Source of the DNA: an uncultured Porphyromonadaceae bacterium
Lineage (GTDB): Bacteria; Bacteroidota; Bacteroidia; Bacteroidales; Muribaculaceae
Assembly (NCBI GenBank): GCA_902461565.1
Contig: CABPYL010000011.1
Location: 1-64,000 of the forward strand
DNA length: 64,000 nucleotides
Reading direction: 5' to 3'
Positions 26,009 to 35,605 of the stretch are shown here, piece by piece (positions within the stretch are counted from its first letter, which is position 1; every line of letters starts with the position of its first letter). The notes under the pieces were generated by a model. The model did no database searches. It saw only the letters and a program-made list of their open reading frames with translations, and had not been told where the DNA came from. Both the position numbers and the translations under genes were made by a program.

Positions 26009-28318
26009 ATGATATATTCAAGGTACTTCGTATTCATTCTACTGTCGTTAATATCGTTTATTCCTGCTGTCGCCGCCGATGGTTACGGCAGCCACCAGTC
26101 GGTGGGGCTTGTGCTTAGCGGAGGCGGTGCGAAGGGTATTGCGCATATCGGTGCGCTGCAGGCATTGGAGGAGAACAATATACCGATAGACTATATAACG
26201 GGTACCTCGATGGGCGCCATAGTGGGTGGATTGTATGCCTGCGGTTATACACCGGCAGAGATGCTCGACCTGATTACGTCCAACTATTTCAGCTATCTTT
26301 CCACGGGCCGCATCGACCCTGAATTCACCTATTATTTCTCGCAGGAGAAACCGTCGCCGCAGATGTTCAGCTTTTCGTTGGGCAGCCGCGACTCCACTTC
26401 GCGCGAACGATATAATCCGCAGTCGCTGATATCGCCCACACCTATGGTGTTCGGCTTTATGGAAATTTTTGGAGCGTACACGGCTCAGTGCCGCGGCGAT
26501 TTCGATCGTCTTTTCGTTCCTTTCCGGTGTGTTGCCTCGAATATGACCCAAAGGCGCAAGCATGTATTCGCCGGCGGCAGCGTTGCCGACGCCATACGTG
26601 CGAGCATGAGTTTTCCGCTTGTGTTCCAGGCGGTGAAGATAGGAGGCGAGGTGTACTACGACGGCGGTATCTTCGACAACTTTCCGGTTGATGTCATGCG
26701 CAGCGAATTCGCACCGTCGGTGATGCTTGGCTTTGATGTGTCGGCGTCTTCGAAAGGGCCGCAGAATTCATATATGGACCAGCTGGATATGCTTGTTACG
26801 CAGCCGCAAAGTTATGACCTCCCCGAAAGCGACGGCGTGAAAGTGCGGATAAATCTTTCCGATTTCGGACTGCTTGACTTTGGTGCCGCGCGCGAGATAT
26901 ACAAGCGTGGCTATGACCGTACTATGGAGATGATGGACAGTATAAAGGCGCGTGTGCACACCCGTGTGCCATCGGGCTCGAGAGAACTGCGGCGTGCCGT
27001 CTTTAAATCGCAGACGCCTGCACTGCGTTTCTCCGAAGTCAAAGTTTCCGGCGGCACTCCGCGCCAGAACGAATATCTGGAATATCTGTTTCATCCGGCA
27101 CAGGGCGCCGATACAATCGGTGTGGACCGCGCGCGCCTGGCTTTCTACCGCGCTATATCTTCGGATAAACTGAGCGGCTTTGTGCCCACAGCAACTGCTG
27201 TGAACGATAGTTCCGGCATGTTCCGCCTAAATCTGCACGCAACGGTAAAGAGCAAATTCGATCTTGGCGTGGGAGCATATATAACCTCCTCCAACAACAG
27301 CTTTCTGTATTTGCGGGCCGGGTACAGCACCATGAGTTTCAGTTCTCTGACCGCTGATTTGTCGGCGTGGATAGGGCAGAGCTACATGGCCGGTATGCTC
27401 AGCGGCTCGGCTTATCTTCATTCAAGCATCCCTTCGGCTTTGAAGTATCATATTGTTGCGTCGCGCAAGCGCTACTACGAGAGTGAAAAGTTGTTCTTTC
27501 GCGATAATGAGCCATCGTTTGTTGTGAATCACGATTATTTCGGGCGTCTGGCATGGTCTGTCGCTACGGGACGTACAGGTGCGTTAGATGTCGGTATCGG
27601 CGGAGGCCGCGAGTATAATACTTTCTATCGCAACAGCAGTCCCGAGAGCTACAAGGCCGGACGCGACCATATTGCCCTCGACCTCGGACAGGCCTTCGTA
27701 AGCTATTCATCCTCTACGCTCGACAATGGAAATTATCCTACAAGCGGTCATTATCGTAGCGGAAGAGGTATGGCTCTGGCCGGGAATGCAAAATATTACA
27801 ATGCCGTTGCAGACAATACTACTTCCGACAAAAAATGGTGGCTTCGGCTTGACTGGCGCGAGCGCGATTATCTTGACCTTGGTAAGCATTTTTCACTTGG
27901 TCTGGAAGGTCAGGCGGTGCTGAGTACACGCCAACTGTTGGAAAGCTACTATGCCGCTATCAGCACAGCGCCTTCGTATAATCCTACTCCGGCGTCAAAT
28001 AATATTTTCGATCCTAAAATGCGGACCGACAGCTTTTTGGCGCTCGCGGCGGTGCCTGTGTACAAATATAACTCGTCGCTTTCCGGACGTCTGTCACTTA
28101 ACTTGTTTGCTCCTTTGCGGGCGATAAAGGAGGGTGCCGACGGCAATGCCATGCACGACCGCTGGTTCCGCAAGGTATACTTTTTCGGGGAGGCCGATGT
28201 GGTATATTCGCTGCCTTTTGCCGATATATGCGTCTACTGCAACTATGCCGGCACAAGTACGCGTTTCAGCGCGGGTATCAGTCTGGGATTTTATCTGGAG
28301 GCACCTAAATTCCTCTAA
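26009..28318 (+). CDS. Patatin-like phospholipase fused to an outer-membrane beta-barrel (type Vd-like)
   Basis: The chosen start at 26009 (769 aa) gives a signal peptide ending AVAADG. The patatin domain (about 30-330) has all catalytic elements: oxyanion loop SGGGAKG, nucleophile GTSMG with Ser67, and the Asp of DGG at 218-220. After a POTRA-like linker (about 340-420, KVSGGTPRQNEYLEY) comes a C-terminal Omp85/BamA-like barrel (about 430-769), rich in alternating strands and ending GISLGFYLEAPKFL. This layout matches PlpD/FplA-type (type Vd) autotransporters, which display a phospholipase A at the surface. In Bacteroidota such proteins usually stay uncleaved. Domain calls are firm; membrane-lipid targets are unknown. 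Confidence 0.9.
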   Translation: MIYSRYFVFILLSLISFIPAVAADGYGSHQSVGLVLSGGGAKGIAHIGALQALEENNIPIDYITGTSMGAIVGGLYACGYTPAEMLDLITSNYFSYLSTGRIDPEFTYYFSQEKPSPQMFSFSLGSRDSTSRERYNPQSLISPTPMVFGFMEIFGAYTAQCRGDFDRLFVPFRCVASNMTQRRKHVFAGGSVADAIRASMSFPLVFQAVKIGGEVYYDGGIFDNFPVDVMRSEFAPSVMLGFDVSASSKGPQNSYMDQLDMLVTQPQSYDLPESDGVKVRINLSDFGLLDFGAAREIYKRGYDRTMEMMDSIKARVHTRVPSGSRELRRAVFKSQTPALRFSEVKVSGGTPRQNEYLEYLFHPAQGADTIGVDRARLAFYRAISSDKLSGFVPTATAVNDSSGMFRLNLHATVKSKFDLGVGAYITSSNNSFLYLRAGYSTMSFSSLTADLSAWIGQSYMAGMLSGSAYLHSSIPSALKYHIVASRKRYYESEKLFFRDNEPSFVVNHDYFGRLAWSVATGRTGALDVGIGGGREYNTFYRNSSPESYKAGRDHIALDLGQAFVSYSSSTLDNGNYPTSGHYRSGRGMALAGNAKYYNAVADNTTSDKKWWLRLDWRERDYLDLGKHFSLGLEGQAVLSTRQLLESYYAAISTAPSYNPTPASNNIFDPKMRTDSFLALAAVPVYKYNSSLSGRLSLNLFAPLRAIKEGADGNAMHDRWFRKVYFFGEADVVYSLPFADICVYCNYAGTSTRFSAGISLGFYLEAPKFL

Positions 28319-28355
28319 TATGGAATCGCATGATTTTAACTAAAAGAAACTTAAA

Positions 28356-28697
28356 ATGAACAAGGTTATCCTTCTTGGAAATGTGGGAAACGATCCGGAG
28401 ATGCGCATGGCCGATGGTCTGACCACGGCACGTTTTCGTCTTGCCACCACCGAACGGCGCCGCGGCAAAGGACCTGATGGCGCTGATATCGAGCTGCCGC
28501 CACACACCGAGTGGCACAACATTGTCATGACAGGCCGTGCCGCGCAATTTGCCGAACTTTATATACGCAAAGGCATGAAAATAATGATTGAAGGCAAGTT
28601 GCGCACACGCTCGTGGGAAGACCGTACGGCAATAAAAAGGTATATCACTGAAATATATGCCGACAGCTTCGAACTGATGCCGCGCGCCGAACAATGA
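28356..28697 (+). CDS. ssb: Single-stranded DNA-binding protein
   Basis: A 113-residue SSB with a complete OB fold. It opens MNKVILLGNVGNDPEM, continues with ARFRLATTERR and EWHNIVMTGRAA, and has KGMKIMIEGKLRTRSWEDR before the final strand. It lacks the long glycine-rich linker and acidic tip (DDIPF type) of full-length SSB, so it is a short, OB-only form; a second, full-length copy elsewhere is likely. It sits 37 nt after the patatin gene and 24 nt before ribD. Confidence 0.88.
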   Translation: MNKVILLGNVGNDPEMRMADGLTTARFRLATTERRRGKGPDGADIELPPHTEWHNIVMTGRAAQFAELYIRKGMKIMIEGKLRTRSWEDRTAIKRYITEIYADSFELMPRAEQ

Positions 28698-28721
28698 GTC
28701 TGTGGATAACCGTGTGAATTT

Positions 28722-29738
28722 ATGAATTTTACAGAAAAAGATTTTAAATATATGCGGCGGGCTATCCAGCTTGCCGCAGGCGGCCGTGGCCATGTGTCGC
28801 CGAATCCTATGGTCGGGGCTGTGATTGTTGCTCCGGGAGGCCGCGTCATCGGCGAGGGCTGGCACAGGCGTTTCGGCGGCCCGCATGCCGAAGTGAATGC
28901 TGTGCGTTCGGTCTCCGAATCCGACAGAGCCCTTTTCCCGCAATCAACTATTTATGTTACCCTGGAGCCCTGCTCGCATTATGGCAAGACACCTCCTTGC
29001 GCGTCGTTGCTGATATCCTGCAGAATTGGCAGGGTAGTGGTGGGCGCAGGAGATCCAAATCCCAAAGTGGCCGGCCGAGGAATTGCCATGCTGCGTGAAG
29101 CAGGTATCGAAGTGCAGGAACATTGCCTTGAGGAAGAGTGCCGCAGCCAGAATATCCGTTTTATGACGGCCCATACGCAGCACCGTCCGTACGTTACCCT
29201 TAAATGGGCCTGCAGTTCCGACGGTTTTATGGATGCAGAGCGCGCCCCGGGAATGCCGGCTTTCCGTTTTTCCGATGCCTGCGGGGCGCAGACAGTGCAT
29301 TGGCGCCGTGCCGTGCACGATGCTATAGCAGTGGGAGCGGGTACGGCCATTGCCGACAATCCGCGGCTGGATACGCGCCTGTTCGACGGCTCCAATCCGC
29401 GTCCGATTATATTCGACCGCCGCAAACTTGCTGACAAGGGCAATTGCGCTCTGCTGGAACGTGCGGAAACACTGCATATTACCGACGGAAGCTCAATCGC
29501 CGATGTGTTGCACCGGTTATATTCGGCCGAAGGTATAACATCCTTGCTTGTGGAGGGCGGTGCCGGATTACTTGAGGCTTTCATAGATGCCGGTCTTTGG
29601 GATGAAGCTTTTGTGGAGGTGTCGCCGCACGTTTTAGGCACTCGCGGATGCGTGGTTTCCCCGGCTTTGGCGCAGATGCCGTGCGATATGTTTAAAACGG
29701 GTTGCAGCACTATCCTGCATTACTTGAACAGGCTTTAA
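28722..29738 (+). CDS. ribD: Riboflavin biosynthesis bifunctional deaminase/reductase RibD
   Basis: Two steps of riboflavin synthesis. The N-terminal domain (about 1-145) is a zinc cytidine-deaminase fold with His55 and Glu57 in HAEVN and Cys84/Cys93 in PCSHYGKTPPC. The C-terminal domain (about 150-338) is the DHFR-like reductase, with RPYVTLKWACSSDG, VGAGTAIADNPRL and LLVEGGAGLLEAFI. The length of 338 is slightly short of the usual 360 but both active sites look intact. It follows ssb closely (24 nt). Confidence 0.95.
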   Translation: MNFTEKDFKYMRRAIQLAAGGRGHVSPNPMVGAVIVAPGGRVIGEGWHRRFGGPHAEVNAVRSVSESDRALFPQSTIYVTLEPCSHYGKTPPCASLLISCRIGRVVVGAGDPNPKVAGRGIAMLREAGIEVQEHCLEEECRSQNIRFMTAHTQHRPYVTLKWACSSDGFMDAERAPGMPAFRFSDACGAQTVHWRRAVHDAIAVGAGTAIADNPRLDTRLFDGSNPRPIIFDRRKLADKGNCALLERAETLHITDGSSIADVLHRLYSAEGITSLLVEGGAGLLEAFIDAGLWDEAFVEVSPHVLGTRGCVVSPALAQMPCDMFKTGCSTILHYLNRL

Positions 29739-29815
29739 ATTTTATTGGCATTCGCTTGCATTGGGCGTTAAAAACATATAAATGCGTCCAATTTCACGGA
29801 TTTTAAGTAAGATAT

Positions 29816-29847
29816 TTTGCCCCGTTGGTGCAAATAGCTTAATTTTG
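29816..29847 (+). promoter_or_regulatory. Promoter of the DUF6242 - uppS - bamA block
   Basis: TTTG (29816-29819), a 20-bp spacer and TAATTTTG (29840-29847) make a near-ideal Bacteroidota promoter, 22 bp before the start at 29870. Confidence 0.75.
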
Positions 29848-29869
29848 CATCTTGTAATATCATAATCTA

Positions 29870-31384
29870 ATGAAGAAATTCACAATACTGAGCTTTGCCG
29901 CGGCCGCTGCGGTTTCGACATTCATATCCTGCAATTCTTCCAGTTCTACGGATGATTATGTGTACGACGTGGTGTCGAATACGGGAGTAAGTGCCTTTAA
30001 ACTGAGCGCAAACGACAGCGTGCTTGCCAATCTCGATACTATATTCTTCTCCATAGACCTTGAGAAAGCGCAGATTTTCAATGCCGATTCACTTCCCTAC
30101 GGTACCGAAATCAATAAGCTGGTGCCGGTGATAACGATGATGGATACCCCCAGCAAATTAGAGCTGAAAGTATCAATGGAGAACGGTAAGGATTCCATAC
30201 ATAATTATCTGGAAAATCCCGGCGATACAATTGATTTTTCCCGTGGCCCGGTTATTATGAGCGTTACGTCGCTGGACGGTCTTGTGTCGCGCGACTATAC
30301 TATATCGGTGCTTGTGCACAAGGTTGTGAGCGATTCTCTGGTATGGAGCCAGACCGCACGCACAATATTGCCTTCGGCACTTTCGGCGCCTACGCGCCAG
30401 CACACAGCCAAGGCCGGCAGCGCAATGTATTGCCTCACCAATGCCGGAACATCGTGGAGTATCGCAACCCGCCCCACGTTGTCCGACAACTGGGACAAAT
30501 ACATGGTAAATGTTCCGCAAGGTTCCGATATCAATTCTTTCTGTGGCACAGACAACGGCACCCTGTATATCCTGGCTTCGCAGAAACTTTATAAGTCGGC
30601 CGATGGTGGCCGTTCGTGGAGCGATACCGGGAAAACCATGAATTATCTCTACGGCAATTATGGATATAATGTCCTTGGCGCCATTGAAAACGATGGTCTG
30701 TGGACCAGCGAGGAATATCCTTCCGGAAAGACAGCCATAATTCCCGACGGTATGCCGGTCGCAGGTACATCCACGTTGCTGTCATATTCGTTTGCACTTG
30801 GAGATTCACCGATTTCCACATTTGTCGGCGGCCGTGATTCGCAGGACCGCATGGACGGTTCGTCGTGGGCCTACGACGGCTCCGAGTGGGCGCGCATATC
30901 CATACAGCCTATTCCCAAAAAGCTGGAAGACATGATTTTAGTGCCTTATTTCGCATATAGCGTAAGTTCCGCGTATATCGCCACCAAATATTCCATATTC
31001 ATGGCCTTCGGCGGAGCCGACGATACCGGCAACAACCGCACCGTGTATGTATCTTCCGACTACGGACGTACCTGGAACGAGGGCGGACAGCTGATCCAGC
31101 TTCCTCCCTACATGCCTTCTCTGAGCCAGGCTCAGGGATTTGTGGAGAACCGCACTCTTTCGAGTCGTTCGACATCCGATTGGGAGTTTTTCGAACCTTC
31201 GTATCGTATCCCTGCCAATGCCGAACTGTGTGGAGGTTTCGGCATGTCGCGCGCCACACGCCCTGTTGACACCTGGGAATGCCCTTACATTTATATATAC
31301 GGCGGTATTACCGATGACCACGGCCTTAGCCCGTACGTCTGGAGAGGTGTGCTGAACCGTCTTGCTTTCAAGCCGATTATCTGA
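29870..31384 (+). CDS. DUF6242-type lipoprotein with BNR-like repeats
   Basis: A 504-residue protein with a lipoprotein signal (MKKFTILSFA to FISCNSS, lipid Cys about residue 21). The N-terminal half is a beta-sandwich. The C-terminal half (about 165-500) looks like a beta-propeller with BNR/Asp-box-like motifs, SADGGRSWSD and SSDYGRTWNE. This fits the Bacteroidales DUF6242 family, whose function is unknown. Asp-box propellers include sialidases, but no sialidase catalytic set is evident. It opens the uppS-bamA cluster, 10 nt before the DUF6089 gene, pointing to an envelope role. Confidence 0.75.
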   Translation: MKKFTILSFAAAAAVSTFISCNSSSSTDDYVYDVVSNTGVSAFKLSANDSVLANLDTIFFSIDLEKAQIFNADSLPYGTEINKLVPVITMMDTPSKLELKVSMENGKDSIHNYLENPGDTIDFSRGPVIMSVTSLDGLVSRDYTISVLVHKVVSDSLVWSQTARTILPSALSAPTRQHTAKAGSAMYCLTNAGTSWSIATRPTLSDNWDKYMVNVPQGSDINSFCGTDNGTLYILASQKLYKSADGGRSWSDTGKTMNYLYGNYGYNVLGAIENDGLWTSEEYPSGKTAIIPDGMPVAGTSTLLSYSFALGDSPISTFVGGRDSQDRMDGSSWAYDGSEWARISIQPIPKKLEDMILVPYFAYSVSSAYIATKYSIFMAFGGADDTGNNRTVYVSSDYGRTWNEGGQLIQLPPYMPSLSQAQGFVENRTLSSRSTSDWEFFEPSYRIPANAELCGGFGMSRATRPVDTWECPYIYIYGGITDDHGLSPYVWRGVLNRLAFKPII

Positions 31385-31394
31385 TTCGTCTGTA

Positions 31395-32105
31395 ATGAAC
31401 AGCATCCGCCACAGTGTCAACCTTGCATCGCGCGGCCTTGCGGCCGTTGCCTTGCTCTTGCTATGCTGTGTCCGGATGTCGGCTCAGTCGGCGCCTTACA
31501 AATTCGATGTAGGTGCCCAGCTCGGTATCAGCGGTTATATAGGTGAGGCCAATACTTCCAACATTTTCAATAAACCCGGTTTCGACGGCGAATTGTCGTT
31601 CCGGTATATCGGTAATGTGCGCTGGGCGTTGCGCGGTGTGTTATCCACGTTCGGCATCAGCGGTACCACCGAGGGACAGGAAAATGTTTTGCCGGACAAT
31701 GCGGTATACTCCTTCAAATCGCAGGTGTACGATCTCGGTTTCCGCGGTGAGTTCAATTTCTTCCCCTATGGTATAGGCGAGACATACAAGCGCCTGCGCC
31801 GGTGGACACCTTATGTAACGGCCGGTGTCGGTGTCGCTGTGGCATCGGTGGCCGGAACCACACATTTCGCACCCTCTCTACCTCTTGGTATCGGGTTAAA
31901 GTTCAAGCTTAAGCCGCGTCTTAACCTTGGGGTGGAATTCACTATGACCAAGGCATTCAACGACAACTTCGACGGTCCGGACCTTTCCGAACTGAATAAA
32001 ATCAAGACAGAATTTTATAAAAATACCGACTGGTATTCGCGCCTTACCATTGGAATTTCGTACGAATTCGGCGAGCGTTGCGAAACCTGTCATTATGTTG
32101 ACTGA
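31395..32105 (+). CDS. DUF6089-type outer-membrane beta-barrel protein
   Basis: Start chosen at 31395 (236 aa), after the previous stop; an alternative ATG at 31362 would overlap the upstream gene. A signal peptide (about 1-35, ending RMSAQ) precedes a barrel-like protein with KFDVGAQLGISGYIGE at the first strand, periodic aromatic strands, and a final strand LTIGISYEFG. This fits the DUF6089/PorT-like small barrel group found immediately upstream of uppS and bamA in Bacteroidota. The C-terminal CETCHYVD extension is unusual for a barrel. It is separated from uppS by a single base. Confidence 0.8.
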   Translation: MNSIRHSVNLASRGLAAVALLLLCCVRMSAQSAPYKFDVGAQLGISGYIGEANTSNIFNKPGFDGELSFRYIGNVRWALRGVLSTFGISGTTEGQENVLPDNAVYSFKSQVYDLGFRGEFNFFPYGIGETYKRLRRWTPYVTAGVGVAVASVAGTTHFAPSLPLGIGLKFKLKPRLNLGVEFTMTKAFNDNFDGPDLSELNKIKTEFYKNTDWYSRLTIGISYEFGERCETCHYVD

Positions 32106-32106
32106 T

Positions 32107-32874
32107 ATGGAAGCACAAAACATACCCGATCCCGCATACATTCCGGCCCATGTTGCAATTATTATGGACGGTAACGGCCGCTGGGCGCAGGCCCGCGGAC
32201 TTGACCGTTCCGAGGGGCATGTGGAAGGCGTAACCACTGTGCGCCGTATCACCGAGGAAGCATCGGAACTCGGTGTGAAGTATCTCACTCTTTATACTTT
32301 TTCCACCGAGAACTGGAACCGTCCCAAAGCCGAGGTGGACGCGCTGATGACGCTTATCGTTACAGCTATCGAGCGTGAGACCCCGGACCTTATAAAGAAT
32401 AATGTGCGTCTTACCTCTATCGGCGATCTCTCGCGTATGCCCGAATTCGCTTCGGAACGCCTTAAGGCCTGTATGCGCCGGACTTCGGCCTGCAACGGTC
32501 TTACGCTGGTACTCGCCCTGAGCTATTCCGCCCGTTGGGAGATAATAGAGGCCGTCCGCAGCCTTGTGGCAGACGCCGCAGCCGGAAAAGTTCAGCCTTC
32601 CGATGTCTGCGATTCCTTGTTCGCCTCGCGACTTTCCACCGCCGGTATGCCGGATCCGGACTTGCTGATACGTACCGGAGGCGACAAACGCATCAGCAAT
32701 TTTCTTCTCTATCAGATAGCCTATACCGAAATTGTGATAACTCCTACATTTTGGCCAGATTACTCGCGAGCCGATTTTCGTGCCGATATTGTGGAGTACC
32801 AGCGTCGTCAGCGTCGCTTCGGCCTTACAGGCGAACAAGTATCACAATCCGACAACAATAACCCCAAGCCTTGA
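32107..32874 (+). CDS. uppS: Isoprenyl transferase (undecaprenyl diphosphate synthase)
   Basis: Makes the C55 lipid carrier used in peptidoglycan and polysaccharide synthesis, by cis-condensation of isopentenyl diphosphate. The 255-residue protein has HVAIIMDGNGRWAQARG with catalytic Asp21, LYTFSTENWNRP, and the C-terminal substrate motif DLLIRTGGDKRISNFLLYQ. Start chosen at 32107, directly after the DUF6089 stop. bamA begins 36 nt after the uppS stop. Confidence 0.96.
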   Translation: MEAQNIPDPAYIPAHVAIIMDGNGRWAQARGLDRSEGHVEGVTTVRRITEEASELGVKYLTLYTFSTENWNRPKAEVDALMTLIVTAIERETPDLIKNNVRLTSIGDLSRMPEFASERLKACMRRTSACNGLTLVLALSYSARWEIIEAVRSLVADAAAGKVQPSDVCDSLFASRLSTAGMPDPDLLIRTGGDKRISNFLLYQIAYTEIVITPTFWPDYSRADFRADIVEYQRRQRRFGLTGEQVSQSDNNNPKP

Positions 32875-32909
32875 AACCGGACTTTTATCCAATTGATTAT
32901 CATTTCATT

Positions 32910-35546
32910 ATGCGATATAAGATATTCCTGATTCCTCTCCTGCTCTTTGTGGCGCTTCCCTTCCTCGATGCGGTGGCGCAAGCTCCCGCCGATACAATCT
33001 ATAATCCGAAAGTTACATTCTCTACGATGCCGCGCACCTACGAAATTGCCGGCATTTCTATAGAGGGCGCGCCAAACTACGACGACAACCTTATATTGGG
33101 GTATGCCGATCTGAAGGTGGGCGAGCGTGTGGCTATTCCCGGCGACGATATTACCAATGCCGTGAAGCGCCTGATGCGACAGACGCTTTTCGCGCAGGCT
33201 CGCATCGAACTGGAAAAGACAGTCGGCGACAAGGCCTGGCTAAAGATTGTTCTGCGCCCTCAGCCCCGTATCGCCGAAGTGAACTATCACGGTGCCAAAA
33301 AAGGTGAGATAAAGGATCTGCAGGAGCGCCTGCAGTTGGTGAAAGGTAATACTATCACCCAGAATATCGTCAACAGGGCCGAAGCAATCATCAAGAAGTA
33401 TTACAAGGACAAAGGCTTTGGCAATGCTACCGTAAATATCCGTCTCCACGAGGACCTTTCAAAAGAGAACGAAGATATTGTGGACATAAATATCGACAAG
33501 CATTCTAAGGTGAAGGTACACAAGATTTATATCAATGGCAACGAGGTTCTCTCTGACAGAAAGATAAAGAACGCGATGAAGAAGACCAACGAGAAGAAAG
33601 ACCTTCTCAAGCTCTTCAGCCAGAAAAAATTCGTGGAAAGCGACTATCAGGACGACCTTAACCGCATTCTTGAAAAATATAACGAGAAAGGCTACCGCGA
33701 CGCACGCATTGTAAAGGACAGTGTGGCGCAGTTCAGCGAGAACACGGTGGATGTATACCTCGATATCGATGAGGGGCAGCAGTACTTTATCAAGGATATA
33801 CAGTGGGTAGGCAACACTATCTATCCTACCGAACTGCTCAACGATTTCCTCGGCATGAAGGCGGGCGATGTGTACAACCAGAAGTATATGCGCAAGCGTC
33901 TCAGCGAGGATGAGGATGCAGTGTCCAATCTGTACATGGACAAAGGTTATCTTTTCTACCAGCTTATTCCGATAGAACGTGAAATTGTGGGTGATTCCAT
34001 TTCGCTTGAAATGCGCATGATGGAAGGCCCGCAGGCACGTGTGAACAATGTGGTTATCAACGGTAACGACCGCCTGTACGAGAAGGTTATCCGTCGCGAG
34101 CTGCGTGTGCGCCCGGGCGATCTTTTCAGCAAGAGCGACCTTATGCGTTCGGCCCGCGAAATTGCGCAGACCGGTCATTTCAATCCCGAGACAATGGATA
34201 TCCAGCCCGAGCCCAATGAAGAGAACGGCACCGTGGACATCATATTCAATCTCGAGACCAAATCCAACGACCAGGTTGAGTTCTCGCTTGGCTGGGGTCA
34301 GACCGGTGTTATCGGTAAACTACAGCTAAAGTTCACCAACTTCTCCATCAAGAATCTTTTCTACCCCAGCACCTACCGTGGTATCATACCGCAGGGCGAG
34401 GGTCAGACATTCTCCATCAGCGCCCAGACCAACGCAAGCTACTATCAGTCGTATGCGATATCGTTCCTCGATCCCTGGTTTGGCGGCAAACGACCCAACT
34501 CGCTTTCTGTATCGGCTTACTACAGCCGTCAGACAGGTGTCAACAGTTCGTTCTACAACAACACCTGGGCCAATTCGGGTATCTGGGGTACAGGCTACGG
34601 CTATTATCCCGGTAGCTATGGCTACGGAAGCTACAACGATTATTACCAGAACAGCTATCAGCAGTCGCTCGATCCTAACAAATACCTCCAGATGATCGGC
34701 ATAAACGTCGGTTTCGGCAAGCGTCTGAAGTGGCCCGACGACTACTTCACCTTTACCGCCGAACTCGGCTACAACTGGTATAACCTGAAGAACTGGGATT
34801 ACCTCTATTATATGAACAACGGTACCTCCAACGCCCTCGTTCTCGGTCTTACCCTGGCCCGTAACTCTATCGACAACCCGGTATACACCCGTAGCGGTTC
34901 GCAGTTCTCGTTAAATCTGCAGATCACTCCCCCCGCCGCACTTTTTACTGGCAAACGCGACTGGAAGAAGCTTGCCGAGGAGAATACCGTAGAATCCAAG
35001 AAACAGCTGTATGAATGGATCGAATACTGGAAACTGCGTTTCAAATCGCGCACTTACACCCCGCTTACAACGAGCGCGCAGTGGACGCCCGTCTTGATGA
35101 CGCGCTTCGACTTCGGTTTGATCGGCAGCTTCAACAAATATCTGAAAACGCCTTTCGAGACGTTCTATGTCGGCGGTGATGGTATGTCGGGATCCTATGT
35201 CTACGCGCAGGAAACAATCGCGCTCCGCGGTTACGACAATGGCTCGCTCACCCGCTGGGGCAGCGACGGCTACGCCTACACCCGCATGGGCCTGGAAATA
35301 CACTTCCCTCTCATGCTGCAGCAGAGCACTACAATCTACGCCCTCGGCTTCCTGGAGGCCGGCAATGCGTGGACGTCCGTGGGCCAGTTTGATCCCTTCT
35401 CGCTCAAGCGCAGCGCGGGCGCCGGTGTCCGCATACAGCTGCCGATGGTTGGTCTGATGGGTATCGACTGGGCATACGGCTTCGACAAGGTAGGCGGTGA
35501 ACGCGGCGGTTCGCACTTCCACTTTATCCTCGGCCAGGAGTTCTAA
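32910..35546 (+). CDS. bamA: Outer-membrane protein assembly factor BamA
   Basis: Central subunit of the BAM complex that inserts beta-barrel proteins into the outer membrane. Start chosen at the ATG at 32910 (878 aa), which gives a signal peptide (MRYKIFLIPLL to AVAQA). A TTG at 32871 would overlap uppS. Five POTRA domains span about 35-440, followed by an Omp85 barrel (about 460-878). The conserved loop-6 region reads SLTRWGSDGYAYTRMGLE, where enterobacterial BamA has VRGF-type residues (here ALRGYDNG). A Gly/Tyr-rich insertion at about 559-586 is not part of standard BamA. Two Skp genes follow. Confidence 0.95.
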   Translation: MRYKIFLIPLLLFVALPFLDAVAQAPADTIYNPKVTFSTMPRTYEIAGISIEGAPNYDDNLILGYADLKVGERVAIPGDDITNAVKRLMRQTLFAQARIELEKTVGDKAWLKIVLRPQPRIAEVNYHGAKKGEIKDLQERLQLVKGNTITQNIVNRAEAIIKKYYKDKGFGNATVNIRLHEDLSKENEDIVDINIDKHSKVKVHKIYINGNEVLSDRKIKNAMKKTNEKKDLLKLFSQKKFVESDYQDDLNRILEKYNEKGYRDARIVKDSVAQFSENTVDVYLDIDEGQQYFIKDIQWVGNTIYPTELLNDFLGMKAGDVYNQKYMRKRLSEDEDAVSNLYMDKGYLFYQLIPIEREIVGDSISLEMRMMEGPQARVNNVVINGNDRLYEKVIRRELRVRPGDLFSKSDLMRSAREIAQTGHFNPETMDIQPEPNEENGTVDIIFNLETKSNDQVEFSLGWGQTGVIGKLQLKFTNFSIKNLFYPSTYRGIIPQGEGQTFSISAQTNASYYQSYAISFLDPWFGGKRPNSLSVSAYYSRQTGVNSSFYNNTWANSGIWGTGYGYYPGSYGYGSYNDYYQNSYQQSLDPNKYLQMIGINVGFGKRLKWPDDYFTFTAELGYNWYNLKNWDYLYYMNNGTSNALVLGLTLARNSIDNPVYTRSGSQFSLNLQITPPAALFTGKRDWKKLAEENTVESKKQLYEWIEYWKLRFKSRTYTPLTTSAQWTPVLMTRFDFGLIGSFNKYLKTPFETFYVGGDGMSGSYVYAQETIALRGYDNGSLTRWGSDGYAYTRMGLEIHFPLMLQQSTTIYALGFLEAGNAWTSVGQFDPFSLKRSAGAGVRIQLPMVGLMGIDWAYGFDKVGGERGGSHFHFILGQEF

Positions 35547-35605
35547 AATAAACCTTTTAACATCTTAAACGTCTATATTAGTATAGAATAAAATACCATA
35601 GCAAA

